Assembly: GCF_932526225.1 (NCBI RefSeq)
Contig: NC_064039.1
Span: 10,124,139 to 10,188,138, forward strand
DNA: 64,000 bases
Direction: 5' to 3'
Origin: Nematostella vectensis
Taxonomy: Eukaryota; Cnidaria; Anthozoa; Actiniaria; Edwardsiidae
In this document: in pieces, positions 24,901 through 37,389 of the stretch
How positions within the stretch are numbered: position 1 is the first letter of the stretch
How the letters are laid out: every line of letters starts with the position of its first letter
Translations under genes and position numbers: made by a program
Notes under the pieces: model-generated
What the model was told of the DNA's origin: nothing
The model's database searches: none
The model's input: only the letters and a program-made list of their open reading frames with translations

Positions 24901-26490
24901 TTCTCAGGGATCTGAAACGAAAGGGTAAATGCGATCAACAACGAATCGTGCCTTACAAGGGTCGCATAGAACACCTTACTGACGCATTAGCCGGGAAAAG
25001 TTGATTACAAACTGTTAACGGCTATAACCACTTCAACCTTCAGACTAAACTCATGTCTGATTTACTTTACGACTGGCTGACTCTTAATTATTTCCAAAAG
25101 ATAAAAAGCATGACAGGGCATGTATGCCAAGTGAAAGGAAGGACTTGTAGTGCCGAGAGCAATTGTGAGCGAGTCCGTCTAATAGGATCGTGCAGGGGGG
25201 AGGGGTGTTCTGTGTTCGTGCATTCATCCTCGCTCAGCCTGTGAGTTCGATCACGCATCCTCTTAACTTCGTGTGTTGCCTGTATAAAAAAGGTTATCGG
25301 ATTTAGAGAAAACTAGGGGTCGTACGAAAAGCATTACAATCTCGGTATAATCCTTACCCTGCTAAGCGGTGTGTCAATCTTTTAAAGCAAGAGGCTCTTA
25401 AGTGAATCTTTATCGATTAATTACATTGCTTTTGTAATGGAAAACTTTGACTTCGAATTTCAGATGAATGCGGAATTTCTTACACAAGCGCGAATAAACG
25501 AAGGGAGTTCAACATCTGCACTCATATTTTGGGGTGTTTAATTAACAGCCTCGTTTTAAAACTTCCTATTAAAACCTATATCACATTATCAGCTTATAAG
25601 ACTCAATCGCAACCTTAGATATTCGCACCGGAGCTGGCAAAAATAGGGAATGTTTTGGTAGCGTTAAGAATCTGTATTAGTCTGGCTGTCCACTCGTTTT
25701 CCTAGTGCTTTCACTCAATCTAGTGTTTTGTCTTGGGCTACTGTCGTTATCGCGATTGGACTCAGGTTTATTATTGTTTCAAATAAATTGCCTTATTCCA
25801 AAGCAGCTGAAACAAGACCTACATCGCTGGCAGCACTCAATATAGTTAATCTAAACACACGTCATTAAACATCATAGAAGTTTTTTATCACTAAGTGACG
25901 TCAAAGGCGTTAAAGGACTTACAGCTCGAAGCAGAAGGCGACCTACCGTTTTCTTGCCTTTTTTGATATCCTATTTGAAACCAGTTCCCTCCCGCCAAGT
26001 TTACTCACTTGTTAAAAATAAATTTTACGCATACTAAAAGTAAGACAAATTTAAGTGCGATGTTGATTTGCGATCTCTTTAAATTCATAAAACATTGAAT
26101 TGTCCTTTTCATTTTGTTTATTTTATTTCTGTTGAAAAAATTAAATTAGAGAAGCACGAGAAAGATATGGTATATTTCAATTCCCGCCCGCCAAGAACCG
26201 CCTCCAACAAGATGGCATGACTTGACAAATTAAAAAAAAATCTTCGAGGCGAACTTTTGATTTCAAGTTACAGACAAAAGGTCAGTGTATACTTGTTTGT
26301 AATAACCTGTTGTTGATCCGCGTTATTTCGTTGCACCACGCCGCACGCACTTAACAAACCCATATCGTGGCGTATAAGACGAGCCGAGCTAAAGCTATAA
26401 GATTACCTGACATGCTTGGGTGATACGGAACCATCATGTGTTTAGACTTACCAGTTGGTTACAAGAGATACACTGAGTCGACTTTGACAT
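21931..26490 (-). CDS. Unrecognised Cys-motif/coiled-coil protein, five exons
   Basis: Exons are 26490-26452, 25970-25923, 24911-24833, 24253-24159 and 22605-21931. The first four end at donors GTAAGT, GTAAGT, GTAGGT and GTAAGT. All phases agree and give 311 residues. Exon 1 starts MSKSTQCISCNQL with a CxxC pair. Exon 3 carries CKCGHVNEA, so a zinc-binding fold of CxxC...CxC(GH) type is possible. Exon 4 (YREELYTRL to the RQSRENLKR end) is a charged amphipathic helix, likely coiled coil. The last exon has an acidic run (DDDDDDIDDDEY) around residue 140 past the helix and a basic segment (GLKKRLKAAHKQRGY). I cannot name the family. A nuclear or RNA/chromatin role would fit the composition but is inference. 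A further open segment at 25279-25132 has a good acceptor but a poor donor and was left out. Confidence 0.7.
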
Positions 26491-26499
26491 GATCAAGCG

Positions 26500-29400
26500 G
26501 TTCTCTCGCTCGACTATGCCGTGAGGTTGGCTTTACTTTGATTCGAGCGAAAAGAACGGGCTTTAAGGTAGATAGACCGTGAGGTTAAACGATTCCTTTC
26601 CGTCCGTCTCGCAACTAGACAATTCCCGACAGGCGCTCTACACGAACCAACGCATTTTTAAAGCCTGCCACCCTCGCCTTCTGACGTCACAATGCATACC
26701 AGCTAGAGTGGCACGCAAAGCATCCTGGGTTTGTGCTATTTCTTGCCAATTATGTCGTAGATTATTTGTTCTCCGAGCGCGTAGGGAGGTGACGTAGATC
26801 ATTGCCTGCCTACTGAGATGCGATGACATGTTCGATTGCACCCTTGTGATAAGTTGGGATTCGATCGCTTGAACGAAACGGAGATTGTTTTGCTTTCGAT
26901 GTTTTCTACTCGCATCAAAACACACCAAATGTGTCCCCGCATGTATTTGGTGGGGTGAAACAAAACAAACATCATCACAAAGCCAGTAAATACTTTGCTC
27001 TGATTCGGCTACCTTATTGTAAATGTTACTTCAAACGATTTCATAATAACTGTCAAGTTCTTGGCACTAAATATAGAATGTATCAACGTCATTACATTTA
27101 CACAAATGACGAATACTAACATACATTGAAATATGTAAATGGAATCTAAGTTTTCTGGAGCGAGATTTAAAGTAAAACCCTCTAGCTATTTTAGTGAATT
27201 TACGATTGTGCTTTGAAGCGATAAGAATTCGTAGCATCTATGCCCTCGAAAGGAACCTATTTAAAAAATAACTGCATATTGATCTCTCGATCTCTCATTA
27301 ACTCCAACCGCTCACTTATCAGAGCTAACGTCGAGCTTATGCAACAAAACCACGACGACAAGCCGCCTTAGATTCGACATTTCGAGTCATTTTTTAGAGA
27401 CAGACGTATAATGATTGGGAAATTTGACTTATAAAATAAATTTTTGGTCACTAAGAACGCCATAGTCTTTACAATCAGTCAATAATCACAAGTACGATAT
27501 CGCAGAGACGTGCAAGCGGAATCGTCACCAAAGAATCACGTGTGATTTAAGATAAAAAATAAGCGATACATTAAGGTGGAACAGACTACACGTTACTCTT
27601 TGAATATATCCACGTTACTTCAAAGCTACTAACCAAACACCAAATAAACTTACCATAAAACTTCCCAAACCCTAACGCGAATCAGCAGTACAATTACACA
27701 ATTTGCATAGCACGCATTGCCATAGCAGCCACGTCGTTACCTTGACTTAAACATCTCCCAGATATAACTTTGCAAAATGAACGAGAAGATTTTATTGATT
27801 TTCAAGCATAACATGGAGATTTTGCGGGTGAGACTGCAGGGTTATGCTTTAGGCGGACCGCAAAAGATTTCAGGCGACTCAACAAGCCTAAAAGTCATTG
27901 TTAAAAACAACAAAAAACGCCTTGTCCTCTAAATTTACGCGTTAGTTGATGGCGGTTTATCACCATTAAACAAACAAGCATTCTTAAGGTCTGCTGAGCG
28001 TGGCGTATAAGACTGCATCCTTATAGACCCTTCAGTGATTCTTATACACTCCACCAAACGCCACTCAGCATGACTCATGCCTTTAATTCGATGGTTATTG
28101 TCTTTTTTCTTCTCGGGAATAGTTGACTGCATGCTTCGGTGCCGCCCTGTTTGACCTCTCTTAAGCTTGCGTTAGCAGCGTGCAAGGAATCTACCCACAA
28201 TGTCTAGATTCAGCGGCCTTTGCATACCCGCTGCTATGGGATGGACATGGATGAAAAAACGGTGGGAAATGTATGGAAATCAAGGGGGGGGGGGGGGGGG
28301 GCAAGCCAGGAAACACAACAAAATTTACATCAAATCTGCTATCCGATGAAAATAACAAAAGGAAGTTTGAAAGGGGGAGCGAACTTAAGTATGGCGTAAA
28401 AGACGAGCTCTGTGTAAGAACATTGTGTATTGTTCACAAGTTACATGAAAAAAAAACGTCTTTGTTTGGTAAAGCGAATGGTGATGAGAAAAGAGCTGTG
28501 TATGTCCTCTGGGAATTACACCGGGGTAAAGCCGGAGACGAATGGTAAAAAGCTCTTGAGAGAGAGGTGAAAAGCGGACAAAAGAAATGCGAATTCCAGT
28601 ATCGAAGAAACTGAGACAAACTTTTACAAAAGGAACAATAAAAGATAGAAATAAGGAATTAAGCCTCGTTATTGTGAAAAGTGCACACCTAACTTACATG
28701 AATCGACTAGCAGATCGTCTTACTCTAGGGTCTCGGATAGGGGTTAGGACGGACATTGATGGTATTCCTAACAATGGGGTGCCAAAACCAAAACAATCCG
28801 AAAATAAGTTCCTCCCCCGGAAGCTTCTGACTCTCAAACCGCAGCCTTTCAAGTATTCTAGCCTGCTAGCCGACTTTCCCCGAAACTCCGAAACCAGTAA
28901 TTTCCGAATAAACACCCACTGGATAGGCGGTTAGCAGGCTACAATTCTTCGTGAATAGAATACAATAAAAAAGATTTATCATATTAAACACTCTTAGCCA
29001 TGCACTACCCATTATCAAGTGTCGTAAGCCGTGCTAAATACCGATTTCTGCAAGGAGAGTTCCACGCTTCGCACCGCCTTGTTATTATACTTTCATTTCC
29101 GCCTTCCGCTCGTTAGGTTGATTTTTTTTTATCACTAAGCCTCTATAGGGAAGACTAGTCGAAGCCGCTATGTCTGAAACATGCCCGCCGGCAATGAGAC
29201 GAAGGCATGGAATCCGGCTTTAAAGATACAAATCTTAATAAAAAAAATCAAACGCAGGAGAAATTGGGATAATACTTAGTTGCGCATGTTGGCCAGACGT
29301 GAAGGGCATTAAGTTTTTGTGGATATATCTGTCCTTATCTATGTAAGAGTTTATATGAAAGACACATACAGAGAATGTTGGGCCTAAGACTTTTAGAGTA
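26500..29400. other. Upstream and intergenic DNA
   Basis: 26500-26930 lies upstream of the five-exon minus-strand gene and is relatively CpG-rich, so it probably contains its promoter. Beyond it I see two hairpins (27991-28075 and 28859-28941) and an 18-bp G run near 28285-28302. The open frames at 28.3-28.9 kb occur on both strands and lack splice support. Confidence 0.4.
27991..28075. repeat. Imperfect palindrome
   Basis: TGCTGAGCGTGGCGTATAAG is mirrored by CTTATACACTCCACCAAACG followed by CCACTCAGCA. The 85-bp hairpin is a possible MITE relic. An open minus-strand frame across it is probably a by-product. Confidence 0.55.
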
Positions 29401-29404
29401 GGAA

Positions 29405-29630
29405 TCCCCCAAGCAGGACAGATGGTTGGCTCAAGTGGATATATTTTAACAGGATTTTTAGTTTTGACCGACCATCCCCCAAGCAGGACAGATGGTTGGC
29501 TCAAGTGGATATATTCTAACCGAGGAACAGGATTTTTAATTTTGACCGACCATCCCCCAAGCAGGACAGATGGTTGGCTCAAGTGGATATATTCTAACCG
29601 AGGAACAGGATTTTTAATTTTGACCGACCA
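29405..29630. repeat. Three-copy minisatellite, 70-78 bp unit
   Basis: Copies start at 29405, 29475 and 29553 with TCCCCCAAGCAGGACAGATG. The second and third units are identical over nearly all of their 78 bp; the first lacks an 8-bp CGAGGAAC-containing segment. The frames open on both strands are repeat artefacts. Confidence 0.9.
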
Positions 29631-29639
29631 TTCTTCGGA

Positions 29640-30975
29640 CTATCGATTCATACTTTCATGGGGGGTATATAAGTACTGAAAAAAAATATTTCTAAATAAG
29701 ATTCTTCAAGATGCGTATCCTATAGGGTCCAAAAATCATTGTTGATAAGTATTTTGTCCTTATTTAATATACATTTATATAAAAACGTTCGTATACTTCT
29801 ATATTTTTATGGACCCTTTTTTACCATTAAGATATGTCATGAAATGAAACGCTCAAAACTAAACGTTTATGACTATTATTATGTACTATTTGGATCCTTT
29901 GGAGTAGTCAATTACTTAATTGATAATGGGACTCTCAACAACTTGAAAAAGGAAGTGTCCCAAATATCAATTAACATTTTAATAATTTTCCCATTTCCAT
30001 TGACTTTTAAATCAAAATATTTTCCAAAATGTTATTTGGTACGACTTTTATTTTAGCCTCCATTTACGGATCTTTCTGCGTGAAAAATAAAAAAATGGAA
30101 ATGTTCATATCGCGTGGTTCAAGAAATAACCCTTGCTATCAGTTGATAGATCAAACAGGATCTAAAAATAAAAATAAAACATTGTGGTCCTAAGACCAAA
30201 AGCAAAGAGTCCTACCATGATTTGGCTTCTATCACTGGGGCCAAAAGACAATAGCTATCAACTCGAATAGCTCGATTCCGTCTTTCCTAATCTGAGCTTT
30301 CCTAATCTAGAACGAATAAATGTTCAATGTATGTAAGTACGGGCACACTTAATTTGGGCCCCCGCCCTGTTGCGTGTCCGGCACCTTTGGTGGAAGCCAA
30401 AATAAAATAAATAAATAGTCATTTGTTCCTTGTCAGATCCGCAAATGCAAACACAAAATTGAGGCTCTGCCACCGAGAGTAAAGGTCTGCCGTTGTCTTC
30501 TTGTTGTTTTCTTTATCGAGATGTTTTGTTGTATACTTGCGTACTTGCGCTAATAGTCGCATGCTTATAAAATAAAGATTCCTAACCTCGATTTATAATG
30601 ATTTTTTAAAAAGCAAAGAATCTCAAAACATCGCCTTTTAATTTTAAACTGGACCCATTTTAGCTGCCTTGCATAATTGGGCAGTTTGGTGAACTCTCTT
30701 TCAATATACAAACAAAACAGAAAACAACGTGACCTCTAACGCTATGTTGGTCTACATTTCTACCAAAATATACAAGTCTGAAGTATTCTAATTTTGCTCT
30801 TGACCCTTCTTATTTTAGGTGGTGAACGAGTTAATTTGCCTTTGTTAATATTTTTTGTGAGTGTTAGCTAGTTGTTATCTTTATGCGAATAGTCTCGCTC
30901 AGTGCTTTGGAAATATGAGACGAATCCCCTCGACTTTTTTCTAGTAGTTTTGATAAAAAAATTAGAAAGCGCAAA
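29640..30975. other. Intergenic AT-rich DNA
   Basis: No coding series was found. A tail-like AAAATAAAATAAATAAATAG at about 30402-30418 could mark the 3' end of an old retroelement, but no coding portion is visible. Confidence 0.35.
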
Positions 30976-30978
30976 AAA

Positions 30979-31481
30979 ATGAATAGAACATCGCTGGAAA
31001 GTAGGATGTCGAGTGAGTCGTCGTTGTCTACAGACATTTTATAAAAAAACGCACTTTTCCGATGTTTTCACACATTCTACCATTAAGGTTACAGATTCTG
31101 CTCTCTACAGTTACTCTACAGATAACAAAACATTTTTAGAGTATCCAATTCGCTTTAAAAACTCCAAATCGCAAGCTAAGTATCCCAAGCTTCAAGGTCA
31201 ACAAACCTTGTAAGGACAGCTGTTTCTGTATTCTGATGATGAAAGCCTTTTAATAGCAAACATTGTCTTTTTAGCAGCTGCGAGGCGCGTGCGTGGGTTA
31301 AGACACGAAAAATACGATACGAATTTCAAGTGACACAGTGCAATATAGGAAATCACCGTTTTAAACAGGGAGAGTTATTCCATAAGGTTGCCAGATAACA
31401 CAAGCAAGTTTCTAGACGACGATAATTCCCTCGGAAATGGCCGTATGTTAGCAGGTAGAGCACGCCCCGGCCAGCCCCCCC

Positions 31482-31512
<31 letters not shown>

Positions 31513-32563
31513 ACACCACCCCAACCCTCTGTTACCCCACGTCATCCATTTCTAGTCAACCAGCTAGTATTTTTCGAGGTTCTATCGTGAAGCAATAGGG
31601 GTTCCCACAGAGGCACTTTTTCGGCCCCAATCGAACCCGGTTTTTTACACGGATCATAGCTAATCACGTTATGTCTCCATAATGTATACCCTTTCTCGGG
31701 AAACCTGCCAGGCTTCTAACGTCTACGCTGATCCTTATAGATACTTTTATTATTCTTTGCCTTTCACCCAAGGATATTTCTATAGTGCACACACATTGAA
31801 AACGTTGCGGTTCACTTATTTGTCACGATTTGCGACTTATGACGCTATTATACTGTCCCATGACGCAGATGAGAAAAGCCGCTATACACCATCTCCTCTG
31901 TTCTTGCGCTTTTCCTAAGGTACATTTAATTTACCTGACCGTTTGGGATATAACCTTCGGAGTTTAGAGAGGTTTGTACACCCCTCGAGATTCTGACGTC
32001 TTTTACGATCCGCTAATTAAATTTGATTTAGAACGCGTTTTGAGGTATATTTTAAGATTGAATAAAAGGAAACTTCGATTTTTAAGATAGAAACAACTCC
32101 GTAATCTGCACGGGACTCATATGATTCTTTTTTCTGTTCTTCCCGTCGTTTTCTGCCCAAGGACATTGGTTTTAGTTTTCCCAATATAAGCTTAGGACCT
32201 TTGACTCAAAATACGACTTCAACAAAACGATTTAAAGAGGCTGAAAGGGTAACCTTACAGCGCGAATTTATATAACGCATTTTATCTATCGGTTTTATGG
32301 ATTCTTTTTTTACAACGCATACCTAACAAAAATTCAGCAATGGTATTTTGTTATGGCTTGACGAGATTGTGCTGTATTTACATGCACTCTGCCTCTCGAA
32401 AAGCTATCTTTCTTTCTATCCTGTTTGCAGAAAGATTGCCAAAGATGTTAAAAGCAGAGTAGACAACTCTCAACCCAGAGTTGAGAGCAAAGCCACCCAG
32501 ATCAGCGTCTTCATGCAGCAGGGTAGAATTGAACAAGAAGAAAACACCGAGTTAACGTTTTGA
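30979..32563 (+). CDS. Predicted 73-residue basic protein, three exons
   Basis: Exons are 30979-31012, 31275-31329 and 32431-32563. The introns have donors GTGAGT and GTGACA. The acceptors are GTCTTTTTAG and a strong polypyrimidine tract ending GTTTGCAG. Phases agree (34 + 55 + 133 = 222 nt). The protein starts MNRTSLESRMS and continues with the basic AARRVRGLRHEKYDTNF. It ends with KIAKDVKSRVDNSQPRV and a Gln/Glu-rich tail (SVFMQQGRIEQEENTELTF). The terminal exon is the best supported part. I do not recognise the family; a small intracellular adaptor or axonemal protein would be speculation. The second donor is weak, so exon 2 is the least certain. Confidence 0.5.
31475..31516. repeat. Poly-C followed by CA repeat
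   Basis: A run of more than 20 C is directly followed by about nine CA dinucleotides. It lies inside intron 2 of the 73-residue protein gene. Confidence 0.9.
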
Positions 32564-33321
32564 TCCCTTCACACGCGCATTACAAATTACCCGAATAGAA
32601 TGACAGTTTTCCATTGAACGAAACAGAACTTGACGATCTAAAGCTTTCTTAATTACGGTGGAAAATTTGCATTTTGTTGAATCGAAACCACTCACGCTGC
32701 GTCTACAACTACGGTGCATGAAACCCTCCCGACAGACGCCAAAAGCATGGATTTTAAGCTAATTTTAGAACATTTCTCAATGGCTTTGTCTAGCTAAAGC
32801 TTTAGTAGTATACATACCACTTTATTACACGCCATACAGCGGTAGCTCGATGGATTGTTGACCGATTGCATCTTCTCCTAGAATGGTTGGTTTGCCAAGC
32901 TTCGATGTCTGCCGTTAGAAAGCGTGACTTCACCTCCCGTGACAGGCGTCACGTGGTCTGATCGGTTGCCATGGTCTATCGTTGATTTTCGTCGATGCTT
33001 GCGCGCTAAAGACCTGGCACCCTTTTTCAGGAAAAATTTATTGAAATTTTTCACAATTCAGTACATTTATTAGACTGTACTCAACCTCTCAGATCAGTTT
33101 AAATTAGAGTTCTGTGAAAAAGCCCGCCGAGAGTGGTGTATTTGCTGGTGAACCGTTGCGGAAATGATTTGCTGCTTAGCAACACAGTGCGTAAAAAGTA
33201 ATGTTTACGATAATGAAAATATAATACAGTTTTCTAGAAAAAGATAGAAAGAAAGCAGACTCCTTAATATAGAATTAAAATAAAACACAAAAGAAAGTCA
33301 TTTCCTAATATAAGGAGGAAA

Positions 33322-33363
33322 GTTTTATTTTGTTAGGAAAGGAGTTCCTAACAAAATAAAAAC
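33322..33363. other. Near-perfect 18-bp hairpin
   Basis: GTTTTATTTTGTTAGGAA is followed by AGGAG and then TTCCTAACAAAATAAAAAC, giving an 18-bp stem with one bulged A. It contains AATAAA on the plus strand. It lies about 760 bp downstream of the stop codon at 32563. Confidence 0.75.
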
Positions 33364-33945
33364 AGCCTAACCACGGTCATTACATAGGGCAGGCTTTTTT
33401 AGACCCTTGTACTTGATCTTCGCGTGATTTGGTTCAGAATAAAATGCGCGCAGGACGCGCATTTTACTGGAAAACCCTCTTCAACCATGCCTATTTATCT
33501 AACTCAAATCTGCATCAAAACTTTGATGATTAACTGACACACATTAATTCGACTACATTAATTCGACTACATTTAGGGGGAAATCAAGAATTAGAATTAT
33601 CGGGAGATCACAAATGATTGATTTTGTTATCGATACTCTTTGGAAAATGCGAAATGTGTAATTTTGATAACTAGTCGCTCTTGAAAAGGCCATGACTGGA
33701 CAACATAAAAAATGATAAGCAAAATAAATGTCTGCGCAAAAAATTGAACAAAAATTAGGATTCTTTTTGTTCTACTTATATCGGAGTGAAAAAAAAAAAA
33801 AGCTTGGATGTAGCGGGGCATTCGAGTAACCGAGAGTAAAAAACACGATGAACCAAAGGCATTTATTCTGGTTTGTTTTAGCGCGAGTCATTACAAGGTC
33901 AATTCGGGATTCAAAGAAATTGTAAATGAAGAGTTCTGTACTTAC

Positions 33946-34135
33946 CCGAAAAGCTACCATATGCAAATATTTGACATATAGGCATCTGGAGTTGACACAA
34001 CCGATTAATTAGTGGAGGGAGGTCAATATTTATTTCACTATATCTTGCACGTCGACTCGGCAGCCACACCGAGCATAAAATAGTAGGCTTCCGATAACCT
34101 ACCAAAAGTTTCATCGGTAGTATAACATATAACAC
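33946..34135 (-). CDS. Candidate first exon, gene not resolved
   Basis: The minus-strand frame opens with ATG at 34135 or 34114. It reads through SEINIDLPPLINRLCQLQ to a good donor (TCGG then GTAAGT) at 33945. A CCGGAAGT-type ETS site lies just upstream at about 34136-34144, as expected near a transcription start. A downstream segment after a GCGCAG acceptor near 33735 is phase compatible, but it is AT-rich and unconvincing. Confidence 0.3.
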
Positions 34136-34902
34136 ACTTCCGGGCGTCCGAGAACTTATCGATTATTTATTCTCACGCCATACTCTACGAAGCCTGAAAA
34201 CTAGCGAGCAGAACGTCCATTTGCTAGCGAAGACTTCGGAATCTCTATCGACTATCACTTTGTCGACTTTTGAATAGCCATCAAAATAGTATCAAATGAT
34301 ATTATACCTGAGCTTACCCTAAGCTACCTTTCAGTCTTTCCAGGGTGGTGTACTTCCCATGTTTTCCCAACGGCTTTGGTTGCCGTACCCATGTCTTCCT
34401 GATCAGTCTCTTGGTTGGCCCAAATTCTAGCCTGTGCGCAGTAAGCCCAAGAAGTTGTGAAATAAGCGTATCCAGCCCTTTGCGCTTACCTTAATCGCGT
34501 TTCTCGGCCCTAAAATCAAGGCGAATCTGAATTGCGGGTTTAACCCTTTAGGGCCCCGCTGATAAAAAGAGGACTGTTTGATTCATCTGTAATAATGAAT
34601 CATTATGCCCTTTTTGTCGCAGGGTCATTAATCTAGGAGATATAGGCTCGATTAGATCAGTCGTTGAAGAAGAGCTTATACCGAGTGTTGTCAAATTTCT
34701 TTACAGGTTAGGGGGATCTAGCAAAATCTTTCTCTCTTCCTTTGTCATTAATTCACATGGCTAGACAGAGTGAAACAAGAAATTGTAAATTGGGAATGAT
34801 GCGATGGCAACGACCACCCTGGGTCAGGAAGTGCTTAAAGTGGCTATAGAAATCAAAATTCTCTGTAAGCTTGCAAACAAGAATAAGTAAACCAAGACAA
34901 AG

Positions 34903-35088
34903 CAGGGCCGTAGCAGGGGTTGGGGCACTGGGGGCACGTGCCCCCCCCCCCCCCCCCCCAAAAAAAATATTTTCATAAATTATAAGGAAATGACCAGTAG
35001 GGGCGTGGCTGTGCCTCCATTGTTTTCTTAACGTTTCTGTACGCATTCTGCCCCCCCCCCTAAGAATTCGAGGCCTGCCACGGCTATG
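34903..35088. mobile_element. hAT-like MITE with 5-bp target duplication CAAAG
   Basis: The termini CAGGGCCGTAGCAGG and CCTGCCACGGCTATG are inverted repeats with 3 mismatches. CAAAG flanks both ends (34898-34902 and 35089-35093). The interior has 19-21 C in one run and about 10 C in another, and no coding capacity. A related element lies at 41076-41183. Confidence 0.8.
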
Positions 35089-35487
35089 CAAAGCCAGGCG
35101 CAATTAATGATTGGGGTTTCACTAACTGAACTATGAGACGGAATAGATGGTGCAAAAAGTAGGCCTTGTGGCTTTCAACTCATGCTCTCTTTAAGCAATG
35201 GAGATACGACGATCAAAATGGTAAATTTGCAGATTGAATTCGAAATTATTCTGCAAAGAAGGAGACCTAGGTTTGTTTTTCAACGTCAAACATTGTTTTG
35301 GCAATCAAATTATAACAAGTTTCGCATTACCGGTATATCATATTATCGTAAATATCCCGTAAGTATGCTTTCAAACTACGAGAGAATATATTAACGCATG
35401 AGACGCACACAATTTTGATATAATTCAAGCTTGTTTGTGTTTTCTGTTACAGTATATGATTAGCATCCTCACTAAAGAAGATTTAAA

Positions 35488-35493
35488 AAAATA

Positions 35494-35534
<41 letters not shown>
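35488..35534. repeat. GAT trinucleotide repeat
   Basis: About fourteen GAT/ATG units in tandem, followed by a short TATA-rich stretch. Confidence 0.9.
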
Positions 35535-35702
35535 AATAGTGATATAATATATATATATTTTTCGACACCGATCCGATTTTTAGACAACAGCAGCTGCCAA
35601 GACACCCAATGTGACCTGGGTGGTGGGCTTTGGCGGCACGAGTCTCTCCTCCCTTCAAATATGTTAAAAACTATAACATATGAAGAAAACGTTGTCGTTT
35701 GA

Positions 35703-35920
35703 GGGACTGGTACCGAGGACTCTTAGTTTCTTTTCAGATACTTTCTCCATTGACCAAAGATGGACACAGTCACTGTTTTTTTCTTCTGATTACAAGTCAT
35801 AATGTTTACGAAGCACCTGTTGTATGGCGACCTTTAAAATGACAAGAATCATGCAGTTTTTCCGAATAAGGAATATATTAGTTTCCTTATATAAAAGTGA
35901 CCGTGTTTGTCAAAAACGAC
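35703..35920 (+). repeat. Dispersed repeat, copy 2 of 2
   Basis: This segment matches 13848-14058. It abuts a piece related to the CAGG-type MITE. Confidence 0.75.
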
Positions 35921-35939
35921 AATTTTTGGCTAAATTTTC

Positions 35940-36055
35940 TTGATATGAGTGCGTGCATTATTGGGGCATGGCTGTGACCCCTAACACTTTCTCTTGATGC
36001 TTCTGTATCGTGCCAACCCCCCCCCCCCCCCCACCCCCAATATGTCGAGCCCTGC
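35940..36055. mobile_element. Truncated relative of the CAGG-type MITE
   Basis: GGGGCATGGCTGTGACCCC, a following TTCTGTATCG, a C run and CCTGCTACAGG match the interior and right end of the elements at 34903 and 41076. No left terminus was found, so the copy appears truncated or fused to the neighbouring repeat. Confidence 0.55.
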
Positions 36056-36289
36056 TACAGGTCTGGGGGAGTCAAGAAGCTCGCGCAATTCACAATTACC
36101 CTTTTATTGAAATGCAGGGCTTCCATCCAAAACTAAGGGACCACGGGGGAAATGAACAGGGGCTTTCTTTTACGTGCATACAGCCATCATAATAGCTCAT
36201 CCACTTACCCAGCCTGCAAACAGGCTCTCTATCTTGCTTTTCAATGGGGAATTTGAGGTACAGAAGCAAAGATATTGTACTTTGGGTCC

Positions 36290-37090
36290 GCAAGTGGACA
36301 GGGTCTATTATGGTTCCTTGAATTGCTGTGGCGCGAAGACAAAGATAGAGAGTCTGGATCTGCAAGTGGACAGGCTCACTCGTTATGGATCCCTGTGGCG
36401 CGCGTACAAATATTGGGAGTCTGGGTCAGTAAGTAGACAGGGTCTTCAAATACTTGGATCCCTTGGCGCGCGTACAAAGTTAAGGAGTCTGTGTTCGCAA
36501 GTGGACAGAGTCACTTGTTTTGGATCCGTGTGGCGCGCGTAAGAAAGGGAAGGGAGTCTGGGTCCCTGAATGAAAAGGGTCTGTAGTAATGGATCCCTGT
36601 ATGGTGCATGGACAAACATAGGGAGTCTGAGTAGTTCGCAGGTTGGACATAGTCGCCAGTTGTTATGGATCCCTGTGGCGCGCGTACAAAGATAAGGAGT
36701 CTGAGTCCGAAAATGGACAGGGTCTCTAGTTATATGGGTCCCTGGGGCGCGCGGACAAAAGGGAGTCTGGGTTCGCAAATGGACAGGATCTCTAGTTATG
36801 GATCCCTGTGGCGCGCGTACAAAGATAGGGAGTCTGAGTTCGCAAATAGACAGGGTCTCTAGTTATGGATCCCTGTGGCGCGCGTACAAAGATAGGGAGT
36901 CTGAGTTCGCAAATAGACAGGGTCTCTAGTTATGGATCCCTGTGGTGCGTGGACCAAGATAGGGAGTCTTGGTTCGTAAGTGGACAGTGTCTCTAGTTTT
37001 ATGGATCCCTGTGGCGCGCGAACAAAGATAGGGAGTCTGGGTTTGCAAATGGCAGGGTATCTATGAATCCCTGTAGCGCGCGGACAAATA
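36290..37090. repeat. Minisatellite of ~67-bp units, about 12 copies
   Basis: The units carry GGATCCCTGTGGCGCGCGTA, AAAGATAGGGAGTCTG and GACAGGGTCTCTAGTTATG. The most similar adjacent copies lie at 36799-36935. Both strands stay open over long stretches, which explains several spurious reading frames. Confidence 0.9.
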
Positions 37091-37182
37091 CACATGTCTA
37101 CATGGGTTACACTTGAGTTGGAGCCGTGCTCTGTTGTGTCAACCTTACCGCTATTTTAATATGTGTAATAGTGGTAGAAGCC

Positions 37183-37388
<206 letters not shown>

Positions 37389-37389
37389 A

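Noticed and set aside
25132-25279. Possible extra exon in the 21.9-26.5 kb gene (ATHEVKRMRDRTHRLSEDE)
   Set aside because: The acceptor is good and the phase fits, but the only usable donor (CAA then GTCCTT) is poor. Inclusion would split the spacing between the CxxC and CxC motifs.
28587-28934. 115-codon plus-strand frame
   Set aside because: The minus strand is equally open, there is no splice or motif support, and a TAGCCTGCTAGCCG/CGGTTAGCAGGCTA inverted repeat lies inside it, so it looks like repeat-derived sequence.
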